A stretch of 64,000 nucleotides of DNA, from NCBI GenBank assembly GCA_040879025.1, contig JBBDLF010000022.1:42420-106419 (forward strand), given 5' to 3'. The notes under the pieces were generated by a model. That model did not search any database, was not told the DNA's origin, and saw only the letters and a program-made list of their open reading frames with translations. Source of the stretch: JBBDLF01 sp040879025. Its GTDB lineage: Bacteria; Pseudomonadota; Gammaproteobacteria; Pseudomonadales; Pseudohongiellaceae. Both the position numbers and the translations under genes were made by a program. The stretch's first letter is position 1. Each line of letters starts with the position of its first letter. Shown piece after piece: positions 7,688 to 15,841 of the stretch.

Positions 7688-10123
7688 TCAGAAAGTGTTG
7701 GTTTTTAGGGACGTGGTGTTGTAGTTATTGCCCGCCACGTGGTTAACAATCATGTCAGCCGTTACTGGCGTACGGTTGAAAAGATATCCGTCCAGTGCAT
7801 CGGCGATAGCGCTTGAAAGTGCCGCTGCGGCCGCCCCCTGGGTCGGCTCGCCAATACCTCTGGCCCCAACCGGGTTTTGCGGGTCCGGAATGTTCACCGC
7901 GCCTGCTTTGGTCAGCGTTGGAACATCCAGGTAGGTGGCCGGCTTGCTCTGATAAAGGCCCACGTTGGCCGGCAAACCGTTTTGCGGATCGTAGACATGA
8001 CGTTCGTAGGCCGACATGCCGAATCCCCAGACCGCGCCACCACGCATGGAGTTATCAAAGTTTTTCGGATGCACAACCGTGCCGCAATCAGCTACCGCGG
8101 CGTAGTCGAGAATTTCGACTTTGCCGGTGTCAGTATCCAGTTCAATTTCACAGAATCCGACGAGAATACCCGGTGCCTGTCCTTCGTGAGGCAGGTTGTC
8201 CCGTGAGACACCAATCAGCCCGCTACCCTGCAGACCCTGTACGGCGCGCTCGGTGATGGGGTTCAGGTCTTCCGGATACTCCATGCCGCTGTATTTGCCG
8301 CCCATTTCGATGGCCCGCTGCGCGGCTTGCGCGTAAGTGAGGCCCTGGGAGTTGTCGGAGCTTCTGAACACCCGCTGGTCACCGATTTCAAACTCGGAAG
8401 GATCACCGCCCAGTTCTGCCGCGGCGATTTCCTTGAGCTTGGTAATGGCATCCTGCGCAGCTACCCAGTTGGTCCGGGTGTGGGTAAAGATAGTGTTGCT
8501 CCCGCCCTGACCGGAACTGTGAGGCAGGTGACGATCGGTTCTGGCTCGCACGATTTCACAGTTTTCCCACGGCACTTGCAACGCTTCTGCCGCCGCGCGA
8601 CAAGTTCCGGCGTAGGAATAGGTGCCGAGGTTGCCGACACCGCTATGGATGTAGAGCCGGCCATCAGTACCGATGCGAATGAGGCCGTCGTAGCCGCTGC
8701 TGCCGGCGCCGTGGTAACCCACGCCCGTGCCGACTCCGCGGATCTTGCTGCCATTTCGTCTGGGTTGGTTGATCTTTTCATTCCAGCCGAAGAGTTCCGC
8801 GCCCTGATCCACCGCTTCGCGCATGAACGCGCTGGTGACCGGGCCGGACTGGTTGCCGTACCAGCCATTGCTGTCGACTGCATTGACGCGTCGGAATTCT
8901 ACGCGATCCATGCCCAGTTCCCTGGCTGCCTTGTCCATGATGGGTGCCAGAACCGAGGCCATTTCATTCTGGCCGGGCCCCCGTTGCGCACCCCGTGGAG
9001 TGGTGTTGGTATAAACCGAAATACCCCGATAGCGCATCGACTCGGGCTGATAGACGATGGAGACGTGGCCGGCGGAAGAGTTACCGCTGCCGCCGCCTGT
9101 GGCACCGCCGTCATTGACGATGACCAGATCCACCGCGGATACCTTGCCATCAGCCTTGACGCCGACCTTGATCCAGCCCTGCATTCCGGAGCGGGCGGAG
9201 CCAATATAAAACTCCTGTTCGCGGGTGATTCTCAGTTGCACCGGCCGGTTCAGCATGCGGGAAAAATTGCCGGTGATAGCCATGAACGGGTAGGGTCCGA
9301 TCTTGGAACCGAAGCCGCCACCCGTGGCTTCATTAATGAAGACCAGGTTGCCGGGTTCGATATTAAGCATGCGTGCCAGGCCATTATTTACCGCGCTCTG
9401 GCTTTGCAGCGAGCCGTGGAAATAACATCTGCCATTTTCCCAGTAGGCCATGCAGGTTCGTGATTCCAGGGAATGGTGCGGATAGCCGATGGTGACGAAC
9501 GGTTCCTCGACAACCACTGCACTGTCGGCAAAACCCGCATCCAGATCGCCAAATACCCACTCGGTGGTGAACTCGGCACCGACCGGTTCGCGCCCCGACC
9601 TGAATGCATCCATCGCTTCCTGTGTCCATTTGATGTCACGAATTTCGGCGCCGCGAATTGGCGTGCCCTCGGGACCTTCTTCCTCTGTTCTTACCAGAAC
9701 GTTGCCTTCCGGATAGGCGTTGGCGCCTCCGGGGGTCAGGCTGTTCAGGGGATCAGTGGTGAAATCGCGGCGTTCGAATCCGATGCGGACGCGGGAAATG
9801 GCTTCTTCAGCGATCTCCTCGCTGACTGCGGCTACCGCCAGAATCGGCTGCCCCACATAAGTCACGTATTCTGAAGCCAACGCCGGATTGCCGGGAGGTG
9901 GAACCGGTGGCAGATCGTCGGCGGTGAAAACACCAACGACGCCATCCATTCTCACAGCCTCGGAGGTATCGATACTGGTGACCCGTCCGCTGGGGAGGGG
10001 ACTGGTGAGCAGGCGGGCAAATACCATGCCTTCCGCTTTATAGTCTTCAGCGTATTTGATTTCGCCGGTGACCTTGCCAGCCACATCAGGTGGCGTGAAA
10101 TCTATTCCGATATGAGTTGTCAT
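7688..10123 (-). CDS. PaoC/CoxL-like molybdopterin-binding catalytic subunit
   Basis: 811 residues, the Mo-cofactor subunit of an aldehyde oxidase/xanthine dehydrogenase family enzyme. The N-terminal a/b hammerhead domain (VAGKVTGEIKYAED onward) is followed by two Mo-binding halves with GGGFGSK, RGPGQNE and GQGGSN motifs, and the C-terminal GARGIGEP holds the catalytic Glu of the family. The protein has no signal of its own, whereas its partner 2Fe-2S subunit has a Tat signal, the arrangement known for periplasmic PaoABC, where the assembled complex is exported together. It overlaps the 2Fe-2S gene by 4 bases (ATGA). The substrate, probably an aldehyde or N-heterocycle, cannot be read from sequence. 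MoeA for cofactor synthesis lies elsewhere in the window; no XdhC/PaoD chaperone is seen. Confidence 0.93.
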   Translation of the reverse strand: MTTHIGIDFTPPDVAGKVTGEIKYAEDYKAEGMVFARLLTSPLPSGRVTSIDTSEAVRMDGVVGVFTADDLPPVPPPGNPALASEYVTYVGQPILAVAAVSEEIAEEAISRVRIGFERRDFTTDPLNSLTPGGANAYPEGNVLVRTEEEGPEGTPIRGAEIRDIKWTQEAMDAFRSGREPVGAEFTTEWVFGDLDAGFADSAVVVEEPFVTIGYPHHSLESRTCMAYWENGRCYFHGSLQSQSAVNNGLARMLNIEPGNLVFINEATGGGFGSKIGPYPFMAITGNFSRMLNRPVQLRITREQEFYIGSARSGMQGWIKVGVKADGKVSAVDLVIVNDGGATGGGSGNSSAGHVSIVYQPESMRYRGISVYTNTTPRGAQRGPGQNEMASVLAPIMDKAARELGMDRVEFRRVNAVDSNGWYGNQSGPVTSAFMREAVDQGAELFGWNEKINQPRRNGSKIRGVGTGVGYHGAGSSGYDGLIRIGTDGRLYIHSGVGNLGTYSYAGTCRAAAEALQVPWENCEIVRARTDRHLPHSSGQGGSNTIFTHTRTNWVAAQDAITKLKEIAAAELGGDPSEFEIGDQRVFRSSDNSQGLTYAQAAQRAIEMGGKYSGMEYPEDLNPITERAVQGLQGSGLIGVSRDNLPHEGQAPGILVGFCEIELDTDTGKVEILDYAAVADCGTVVHPKNFDNSMRGGAVWGFGMSAYERHVYDPQNGLPANVGLYQSKPATYLDVPTLTKAGAVNIPDPQNPVGARGIGEPTQGAAAAALSSAIADALDGYLFNRTPVTADMIVNHVAGNNYNTTSLKTNTF

Positions 10124-10704
10124 GCTAGTTGCCCCGAGGCGCGCATCACGCCGTTCAAGTAATGTTCATAAGCGCCGCAACGACAAAGGTTGCCGGACAT
10201 GGCCTGGAGCGCTTCTTCCCGTGTGGGTCTTGAATTGGTCTGCAGCAGTGCGACCGCTGACATGACCTGTCCCGGAGTGCAGAAACCACATTGCGGGGCG
10301 TTCTCGGCGATGAACGCCTGTTGCACCGCGTGCAATGTACCGTCAGCGGCCTTCACGCCTTCTACTGTGGTGACTGCCTTGCCCTGAACGTTGTGGGTGA
10401 GTACCGAGCAGGAATAGTTGGGTACCCCGTCGATCAGCACAGTGCAGGCACCGCACTCGCCCCGGTTACAGCCAATCTTGGTGCCGGTGAGGTCAAGTTT
10501 GTAGCGAAGTGTCTGTGCGAGCGTTTCCTGGGGGAGTACATCCACCGGCCTGCTGCGGCCGTTAATGTTGAGAGTTATCAAGCGTTCGGCGGCTGACGGA
10601 CCGGTCTGGGCCGTCGCGAGGTAAAACCCGGCGCCCGTTGTTGCGGCAGCGCCCGAGAATATCACCCCCTTGATAAAACGTCTGCGAGTTAGTCTTGGGT
10701 TCAC
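10120..10704 (-). CDS. PaoA/CoxS-like 2Fe-2S subunit with Tat signal
   Basis: About 194 residues. A twin-arginine signal LTRRRFIKG near the N-terminus is followed by a hydrophobic stretch and ends near ATAQTG. The plant-type ferredoxin domain has CNRGECGACTVLIDG, and the second 2Fe-2S domain has CGFCTPGQ and GNLCRCG, the two-cluster pattern of the family. I place the start at GTG 10704 because GGAG lies 8 bases upstream; an in-frame TTG at 10746 would add 14 residues. It is the first gene of a three-gene operon and overlaps the catalytic subunit gene by 4 bases. The promoter region contains three tandem palindromic 13-bp repeats. Confidence 0.92.
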   Translation of the reverse strand: MNPRLTRRRFIKGVIFSGAAATTGAGFYLATAQTGPSAAERLITLNINGRSRPVDVLPQETLAQTLRYKLDLTGTKIGCNRGECGACTVLIDGVPNYSCSVLTHNVQGKAVTTVEGVKAADGTLHAVQQAFIAENAPQCGFCTPGQVMSAVALLQTNSRPTREEALQAMSGNLCRCGAYEHYLNGVMRASGQLA

Positions 10705-11112
10705 TGACAATGCTCCGTTTGTTGTTTTAGGGAAGCAGGTGACCAAGGTAATCCATGCAACTATTGTAACTTACGGTTGTAACTTACGGTTGTAACTTAC
10801 GGTGACACATGGATTGCCGATAAGGCACCTACTTTTACTGGCTTGTGAAAGGTAATGATGAGCTAAGACGAAGGTACGTTTTTTCGGTGCAAAAATCAAC
10901 CGGGGCGCCCGTGGGTATGGCGCTGAAAGCCTTTATTTTCGATGACCCGGGCGGATGGATATCAAAAGTCACACTATGTAACAATTGCCCCCGGACTCCA
11001 GTGGCACAACTTTGTACGCCGGGATGCGAGGCAGGGGCATTTTCCCTGCATCCAGAACCGTTTCCCAGGCCAATTCATTACGGTCGATAGTCTGCGAGCC
11101 GGTTGCCCCAAG
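10705..11112. other. Non-coding region upstream of the molybdenum operon
   Basis: About 400 bases between the 2Fe-2S subunit and the next minus-strand gene. Apart from the tandem repeats at 10764-10802 I see no convincing gene: the short frames present have no ribosome site and low-complexity, unrecognisable translations. The operon promoter must lie here, but no confident -35/-10 pair is visible. Confidence 0.5.
10764..10802. repeat. Three tandem 13-bp repeats with internal palindrome, possible operator
   Basis: Three perfect head-to-tail copies of TTGTAACTTACGG occupy 10764-10776, 10777-10789 and 10790-10802. Each copy contains the perfect palindrome GTAACTTAC. They lie 60-100 bases upstream of the GTG start of the molybdenum operon, where a dimeric regulator could bind cooperatively. 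No regulator gene is adjacent, and the 13-bp period is not a whole number of helical turns, so function is inference. Confidence 0.6.
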
Positions 11113-11460
11113 CTATTGGCTGCGTTTCCTTCTCAATAACGAAGACGCTGTTTGGAACCCGTTCACAGTCGCCTTCGCCACGACCCAGAACGCCAGTCGC
11201 AGACGCTGTGGTACTGACAATCCGCCAGCCGTGCGCCAGAACCGCAATGGCCGCGCCAGGCCAGGATGTTTTTCCGCCGCGGCCGCAAATCGCCGCGACA
11301 CCCGCGTCAGCAACAAAGCAGCGATGAACAGAAACAGCAGCCCAGGAATAATGGGAAGTATCAATCCCAACATACCAATAACCAGCAAACCAGCTATCAA
11401 AAAACCGGTGACCACCTTGAGGAACCATGGCATCGGATGGTGCTGACCGTTTGATTTCAT
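11113..11460 (-). CDS. Small inner-membrane protein, DUF454/PGPGW-like
   Basis: 115 residues. The start is ATG 11460, chosen because a perfect AGGAGG lies 9 bases upstream; an upstream start would add 12 residues without a ribosome site. Residues about 10-55 form one long or two closely spaced hydrophobic segments containing LPIIPGLLFLF, followed by a basic SRRF segment and an amphipathic C-terminus ending LLRRKR. The layout resembles YbaN/DUF454 and PGPGW small membrane proteins. The cellular role of those families is not settled. It stands alone upstream of the molybdenum operon with about 400 bases between. Confidence 0.65.
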   Translation of the reverse strand: MKSNGQHHPMPWFLKVVTGFLIAGLLVIGMLGLILPIIPGLLFLFIAALLLTRVSRRFAAAAEKHPGLARPLRFWRTAGGLSVPQRLRLAFWVVAKATVNGFQTASSLLRRKRSQ

Positions 11461-11938
11461 TGTGCTTAACCTCCTGGACGATGTCCGTAGACTCATGCAG
11501 CTAGCGTGCCATAATTCGGCCGGCTGGCAGACCCCAACTACCGGTTGTCACGCAGTGCAGTCAGCTTCGCTTGGTCAGAATCGTGACAAAATAGCGAAGG
11601 TAACCACCAGCAGCGCCGGGTCGGACCCACCCAAACCGATGATTTTCCTGTAGGCTCATTAGAAATCCGAAGGTTTTCTTTGCTTAGAGCTTCCATTCTG
11701 CCAGCGAAAGGAAGCTTTAAGCATTTCCAGTGCGGCACTGCCATGCGCACTCAAGTGTTATTCTTAAAAGCAATAATTCGTGGGTAAATTGCGATTCTAA
11801 GTGCTGGGAGCGGGTGTTGTTTGGCGTAAAGGCCAGAAAGAACAAAGTCTTGCGCAGGTCCGACCCCACAACTGAGGGCTGGCTCTTGCTCGGGGAATTT
11901 GGTGTAATCTCCCCTCAATGTGAGGAGCAACGGGTGAT
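11461..11938. other. Intergenic region holding a repeat element
   Basis: About 480 bases between the small membrane protein and the OpgB fusion, which diverge. More than half is the repeat element at 11618-11867. The remainder must contain the promoters of both genes; AGGAG at about 11921-11925 is the likely ribosome site for the OpgB fusion. No further gene is supported. Confidence 0.5.
11618..11867. repeat. MITE-like ~250-bp element, copy 1
   Basis: Bounded by GGGTCGGACC at 11618-11627 and its inverse GGTCCGACCCC at 11857-11867. A second sequence with the same inverted ends and nearly the same length lies at 15509-15764. The two also share an interior block, TGCTTAGAG followed by a diverged triplet and CCATT, at offset 63 here and 64 in the other copy, so they are probably diverged copies of one element. 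No coding capacity. Whether it moved by transposition or is a structural repeat is inference; no target duplication could be confirmed. Confidence 0.6.
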
Positions 11939-14900
11939 ATGGTAAGTCTGGCTCTTTCAGTGATATTGCTGCTTTTTTCCATTTATCTTTTTCAGCAAAA
12001 ATGGAGTTCAACAGTAACCGGGGTTCTCGTGGCCGCAATTTCCCTGGTGCTACTGATTCTGAGCGCAGGTTATTTCGTCGCTGATTACTTTACCGGAGTC
12101 GGAATAGACGAATCAGTGATATTCCATTTGCGTTATGGCCTTGGCGGTGCAGGTTTCGGAGAATACCTGCCGTTGATGGTGGGAGCGTTGCTTTTCTGTA
12201 TTCTGGCTGTCGTCCTGTCCATCATCGTGTTTCGGTCACTGTCTACCAACGAGCGGCGTGGATTTCTGCCGGCCAGACTGTTCGCACTGGTTCTCCTGAT
12301 TTCCGCGCTCACCGTTAATCCCGCGAACCGGGATCTTGTTGAACTCTATCGCGATTCCATGGCCTCGTCAGGGACCCCTGCCGAGTTCGCCGAACTCTAC
12401 GCCGATCCGGTGATTAAACGGAACGGCAGGGAGATGAACCTGGTATTTGTTTACCTGGAGAGTGTCGAGCGCACTTATTTCGATGAGGCACTTTTTCCAG
12501 GGCTTGTTCCGGAACTCAGTGCCCTGGAGCGCGAATCCCTGACCTTCACGGATGTACGTCAGGTAACCGGTACCGGCTGGACGATTGCCGGCATTAATGC
12601 CAGCCAGTGCGGGGTTCCCCTGGTGACGCCCGCCAATGGCAATTCCATGTCCGGTGTCGATGAGTTCATGCCCGGGGCGACCTGCATCGGCGACCTGTTG
12701 AGGGACGAAGGTTATTATCTTGACTATATGGGGGGCGCTCCCACCGAGTTCGCCGGCAAAGAGAAATTCCTGAACACTCACGGTTTCAACAGCATCCAGG
12801 GCAGGGACGAACTTCTCGATAAAATCGATGATCGTGACTATGTCTCCAGTTGGGGGCTCTACGATGACTCGCTATTTGGTCTGGCGGAACAGCGATTTCT
12901 CGAGTTAGCGGAAGGCGTGGAACCCTTCGGACTTTTCCTGTTAACCCTGGATACACACCATCCGGATGGCCACATCTCTGCCCCCTGCCGGGGCAGTTAT
13001 TATCAGGATGGCAGCAACCCTATCCTCAATGCCATCCACTGCGCCGACCGACAGATAGCCAGCTTCGTCGAACGCATCAGGCAGAGCCCGTACGCGGACA
13101 ATACGTTGATTGTCCTCGCCTCAGACCATCTGGCCTTGCGGAACACGGCCTGGGATACCCTTCAACAGGGTGAACGTCGAAACCTGTTTATGCTTATCGA
13201 TCCACGCGAGTTGGTGCCAGACACTAACAATCGACCCGCCTCGATTCTGGACGTGGGCCCGACCGTTCTGTCAAAGATGGGCCTGGAGACGGAGGGTCTC
13301 GGTTTCGGTCGCAACCTGCTTTCGGATTCCACTACACTGGTTGAGAGCAGAAGCAACGCCGATCACGTACTTTCCCGCCACCGGGACTTTGTCGCCCGCA
13401 TGTGGAACTTCCCCCAACTGGATAACGGCCTTGCCTTCACTGAGGCAAACATGAAGATAAACATCGGCAGCCGCAATACCGATGTCCCCGCCCTGTTTGT
13501 GCTGGATGATGACGCACATGTGCAAGATGTCCGGTTTGAATTCGATTCTCCCGAAAAACTCTACGACCAGCTTACAGAATTGCCTCAGCACCAACCACTG
13601 ATCTGGGTCGACACCTGTACCAGGGTTTCGGTGCTTGATGGCTTGACAATTAACCAGCCGCCGGTCCCCGACAATGAGCTGGTGGCGGGAACCCTCGCCG
13701 ACGATGCGCGCTGGTGTGCTGCGGTGGGAAGGCTGAACTCCGAAACACTGGCAATTTTTCCGGTTAATAATTCCTTTTTCATCAGCAAGGCTGAAGTGGA
13801 AAATTTTATAACCTTCAGTGCCGTCAAAAGAAACCTCTACAGGGAACGGATCACCAAGCTGGAGAGCCTCGAGGTCATTGAGGCCTACGGCACACCCAAC
13901 CTGCAGGAAGTCCAGATCACCGACCAACGCGATCTGTCCGGCGATATTGTCCTGGGATCTTTTGCCTACGATACCGGCGAGTCCTATGTCAGAACAGCAA
14001 AAGCCGGCAGTGAGAGTTCTACCCGCGCCAGCTTCACCAGGGGTTTGACACTGCTGGGCCTCGATACCGACCAGGTTGCCATCAAGCTCGCGCATGCGGA
14101 TACCTGTGAGCCAGACAACCCCATTGAGGATAACGCCACGCTGGAAGTTCCATTTGCAGAGGCCATAGAACTCAGCACTGGGGATTTCGGCGCTTATGCT
14201 GTCATCGCTCACGACAGCGCGCGCTGTGTTGAATATGACATGAGCGACTTGTTTGCGGGTCTGGAACTCGAGGAGTGGCGACATATGGGCTTTCGCCAAC
14301 CCTACATCGGTGTGATCGCGGGAAATGGAGAAACCCGCGAGTTCCTGGGCGAGCCCGAATCTTCTTTAGCGGTTCGCCTGAAAAACTTTGTAGCCGTTAC
14401 GGAAGTAGAGCAGCAAATTCGCAACGCGTCCCTACCAAATGTTGCTCATGCGGGCGGCAGTTATAACAACCGGACCTACACCAATTCCATCAACGCCCTG
14501 GAAGAGAACTCAGTGTACTTCAAGTTATTCGAAATCGATTTCTCCTGGACCGCCGACGGCCACATCGTCTGCCTGCATGACTGGGATCAGAGTTTCGTCC
14601 GTTCCTTCGGACATCAAACCCCCGAGGTATTGACACTCCGAGAATTTACCGAGCTGATCGAGAATGGGTCTGACGTCGAGAAGTGCACACTGGCTTCGCT
14701 CGTCGACTGGATGGTCAAAAATCCTGAGGCCAGTATCGTCACTGATGTGCGAGAAAACAACCCGGACGTACTCAGACGTATCGCTTCCGATTATCCGGAT
14801 CTGATGTCGCGTTTTATACCCCAGATATATCAGCCTGCTGAATACTGGCTGGCCAGCGACCTCGGCTTCGAGAATATCATATGGACTTTATATCGCTACG

Positions 14901-15115
14901 CAGGGACAGATCAGGATGTGCTGGAAATTCTCGACCGTATGGACCTTTATGCACTGACCATGCCCAAAGAACGGGCGGACAGGGGCTTGGCGGGACGGGT
15001 CAGTGAAAGGAGGGGGCTAAACAGCTACGTGCATACTGTAAACGACCCTGAGGAAGCGGAGGCTTACTTCGAGAAAGGAATCGCAGCGGTTTATACTGAC
15101 TCGATACGGGAATAG
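11939..15115 (+). CDS. OpgB-like phosphoglycerol transferase fused to a glycerophosphodiesterase domain
   Basis: 1058 residues, about 300 longer than E. coli OpgB (MdoB). The N-terminus has four membrane segments (roughly 1-18, 22-42, 70-92, 102-120) with the OpgB motif ADYFTG. A periplasmic alkaline-phosphatase-fold domain follows: YLESVERTYF, GTGWTIAGI with probable nucleophile T215, LDTHHPDGH and ASDHLA all mirror OpgB, which transfers phosphoglycerol from phosphatidylglycerol to osmoregulated periplasmic glucans and releases diacylglycerol. From about residue 830 a GDPD/PI-PLC-like domain is appended: HAGG (H837), FEIDF (E865, D867) and CLHDWD (H880, D881) are its catalytic residues. dgkA follows after 10 bases. 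The combined role, adding and possibly removing or recycling glycerophosphate groups, is inference. Confidence 0.88.
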   Translation: MVSLALSVILLLFSIYLFQQKWSSTVTGVLVAAISLVLLILSAGYFVADYFTGVGIDESVIFHLRYGLGGAGFGEYLPLMVGALLFCILAVVLSIIVFRSLSTNERRGFLPARLFALVLLISALTVNPANRDLVELYRDSMASSGTPAEFAELYADPVIKRNGREMNLVFVYLESVERTYFDEALFPGLVPELSALERESLTFTDVRQVTGTGWTIAGINASQCGVPLVTPANGNSMSGVDEFMPGATCIGDLLRDEGYYLDYMGGAPTEFAGKEKFLNTHGFNSIQGRDELLDKIDDRDYVSSWGLYDDSLFGLAEQRFLELAEGVEPFGLFLLTLDTHHPDGHISAPCRGSYYQDGSNPILNAIHCADRQIASFVERIRQSPYADNTLIVLASDHLALRNTAWDTLQQGERRNLFMLIDPRELVPDTNNRPASILDVGPTVLSKMGLETEGLGFGRNLLSDSTTLVESRSNADHVLSRHRDFVARMWNFPQLDNGLAFTEANMKINIGSRNTDVPALFVLDDDAHVQDVRFEFDSPEKLYDQLTELPQHQPLIWVDTCTRVSVLDGLTINQPPVPDNELVAGTLADDARWCAAVGRLNSETLAIFPVNNSFFISKAEVENFITFSAVKRNLYRERITKLESLEVIEAYGTPNLQEVQITDQRDLSGDIVLGSFAYDTGESYVRTAKAGSESSTRASFTRGLTLLGLDTDQVAIKLAHADTCEPDNPIEDNATLEVPFAEAIELSTGDFGAYAVIAHDSARCVEYDMSDLFAGLELEEWRHMGFRQPYIGVIAGNGETREFLGEPESSLAVRLKNFVAVTEVEQQIRNASLPNVAHAGGSYNNRTYTNSINALEENSVYFKLFEIDFSWTADGHIVCLHDWDQSFVRSFGHQTPEVLTLREFTELIENGSDVEKCTLASLVDWMVKNPEASIVTDVRENNPDVLRRIASDYPDLMSRFIPQIYQPAEYWLASDLGFENIIWTLYRYAGTDQDVLEILDRMDLYALTMPKERADRGLAGRVSERRGLNSYVHTVNDPEEAEAYFEKGIAAVYTDSIRE

Positions 15116-15125
15116 GACAGTAGCG

Positions 15126-15497
15126 ATGCAAAATACCCGAAAAACCGGCCTGCGCCGGATCGTTTATGCCTTTGGTCATTCAATGCGGGGATTCGCCTCC
15201 GCTTGGCGATGTGAGGCCGCTTTCCGACAGGAAGTAGCGATGTCGGTGCTCCTGATCCCCGCCGCTTTCTGGCTTGCCACCGACCATATCGAATTGATAC
15301 TGCTGATGGGGAGCGTACTTGGCGTCTTGCTGGCGGAATTGGCCAATTCATCCGTCGAAGCGGTCGTCGACCGCATTGGCTCTGAAATACATATACTCGC
15401 CCAGCGTGCCAAGGATATCGGGTCTGCGCTCGTCTTCACCAGCCTGATTATGCTGGTGATGGTCTGGGGTATTGTAGCCCTCAACCGGTTTGGGTGA
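15126..15497 (+). CDS. dgkA: Diacylglycerol kinase
   Basis: 123 residues, the size of integral-membrane DgkA. Family motifs are clear: EAAFRQE in the amphipathic N-terminus and ELANSSVEAVVDRIG spanning the catalytic Glu, with three membrane helices. It phosphorylates diacylglycerol to phosphatidic acid. The gene begins 10 bases after the OpgB fusion, so both are probably one transcript; this fits known biology, because OpgB-type transfer from phosphatidylglycerol produces diacylglycerol that DgkA must recycle. It is followed by the second GGGTCGGACC-ended repeat element. Confidence 0.95.
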   Translation: MQNTRKTGLRRIVYAFGHSMRGFASAWRCEAAFRQEVAMSVLLIPAAFWLATDHIELILLMGSVLGVLLAELANSSVEAVVDRIGSEIHILAQRAKDIGSALVFTSLIMLVMVWGIVALNRFG

Positions 15498-15508
15498 GTG
15501 TTGAGTGC

Positions 15509-15764
15509 GGGTCGGACCACGTTATCTAATTGAAGTTTCAGGGTTTATTTACACAATCACCGGCAGCTATAGTGCTTAGAGGTGCCATTTACCAAGTGAA
15601 ATTGACCTTGACTGAATTCGAGGGCCATCGTACGAGACGCGCCAGGATAGTGTGTAGCTTAAATTCAGCATTCGGACCGACAAGTGGCAGGTTTAAGCAT
15701 GATAAAACGCGTCAGATCAGATTTAGATATCAGGAAAATCAATTCATTCCATTGGTCCGACCCC
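15509..15764. repeat. MITE-like ~250-bp element, copy 2
   Basis: Bounded by GGGTCGGACC at 15509-15518 and inverted GGTCCGACCCC at 15754-15764. It begins 12 bases after the dgkA stop. The interior block beginning TGCTTAGAG at 15573 matches copy 1 at the equivalent offset; the rest is diverged. An extra internal CGGACCGAC-like fragment lies near 15673. Non-coding. Confidence 0.6.
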
Positions 15765-15841
15765 AATATTGACCAAGTCAATGGAATGAACGATCCTTAG
15801 AACTACCTATCACAATGGCTCTTGTGTGGCAGAGGTTCGTT

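Noticed and set aside
8327..9463. Long open frame antisense to the molybdenum catalytic subunit
   Set aside because: It lies entirely within a clearly coding gene on the other strand, its translation has no recognisable motif, and long antisense frames are common at this G+C.
10845..11090. Small plus-strand 81-residue frame upstream of the molybdenum operon
   Set aside because: No ribosome site and no recognisable features; the region is better read as a regulatory leader.
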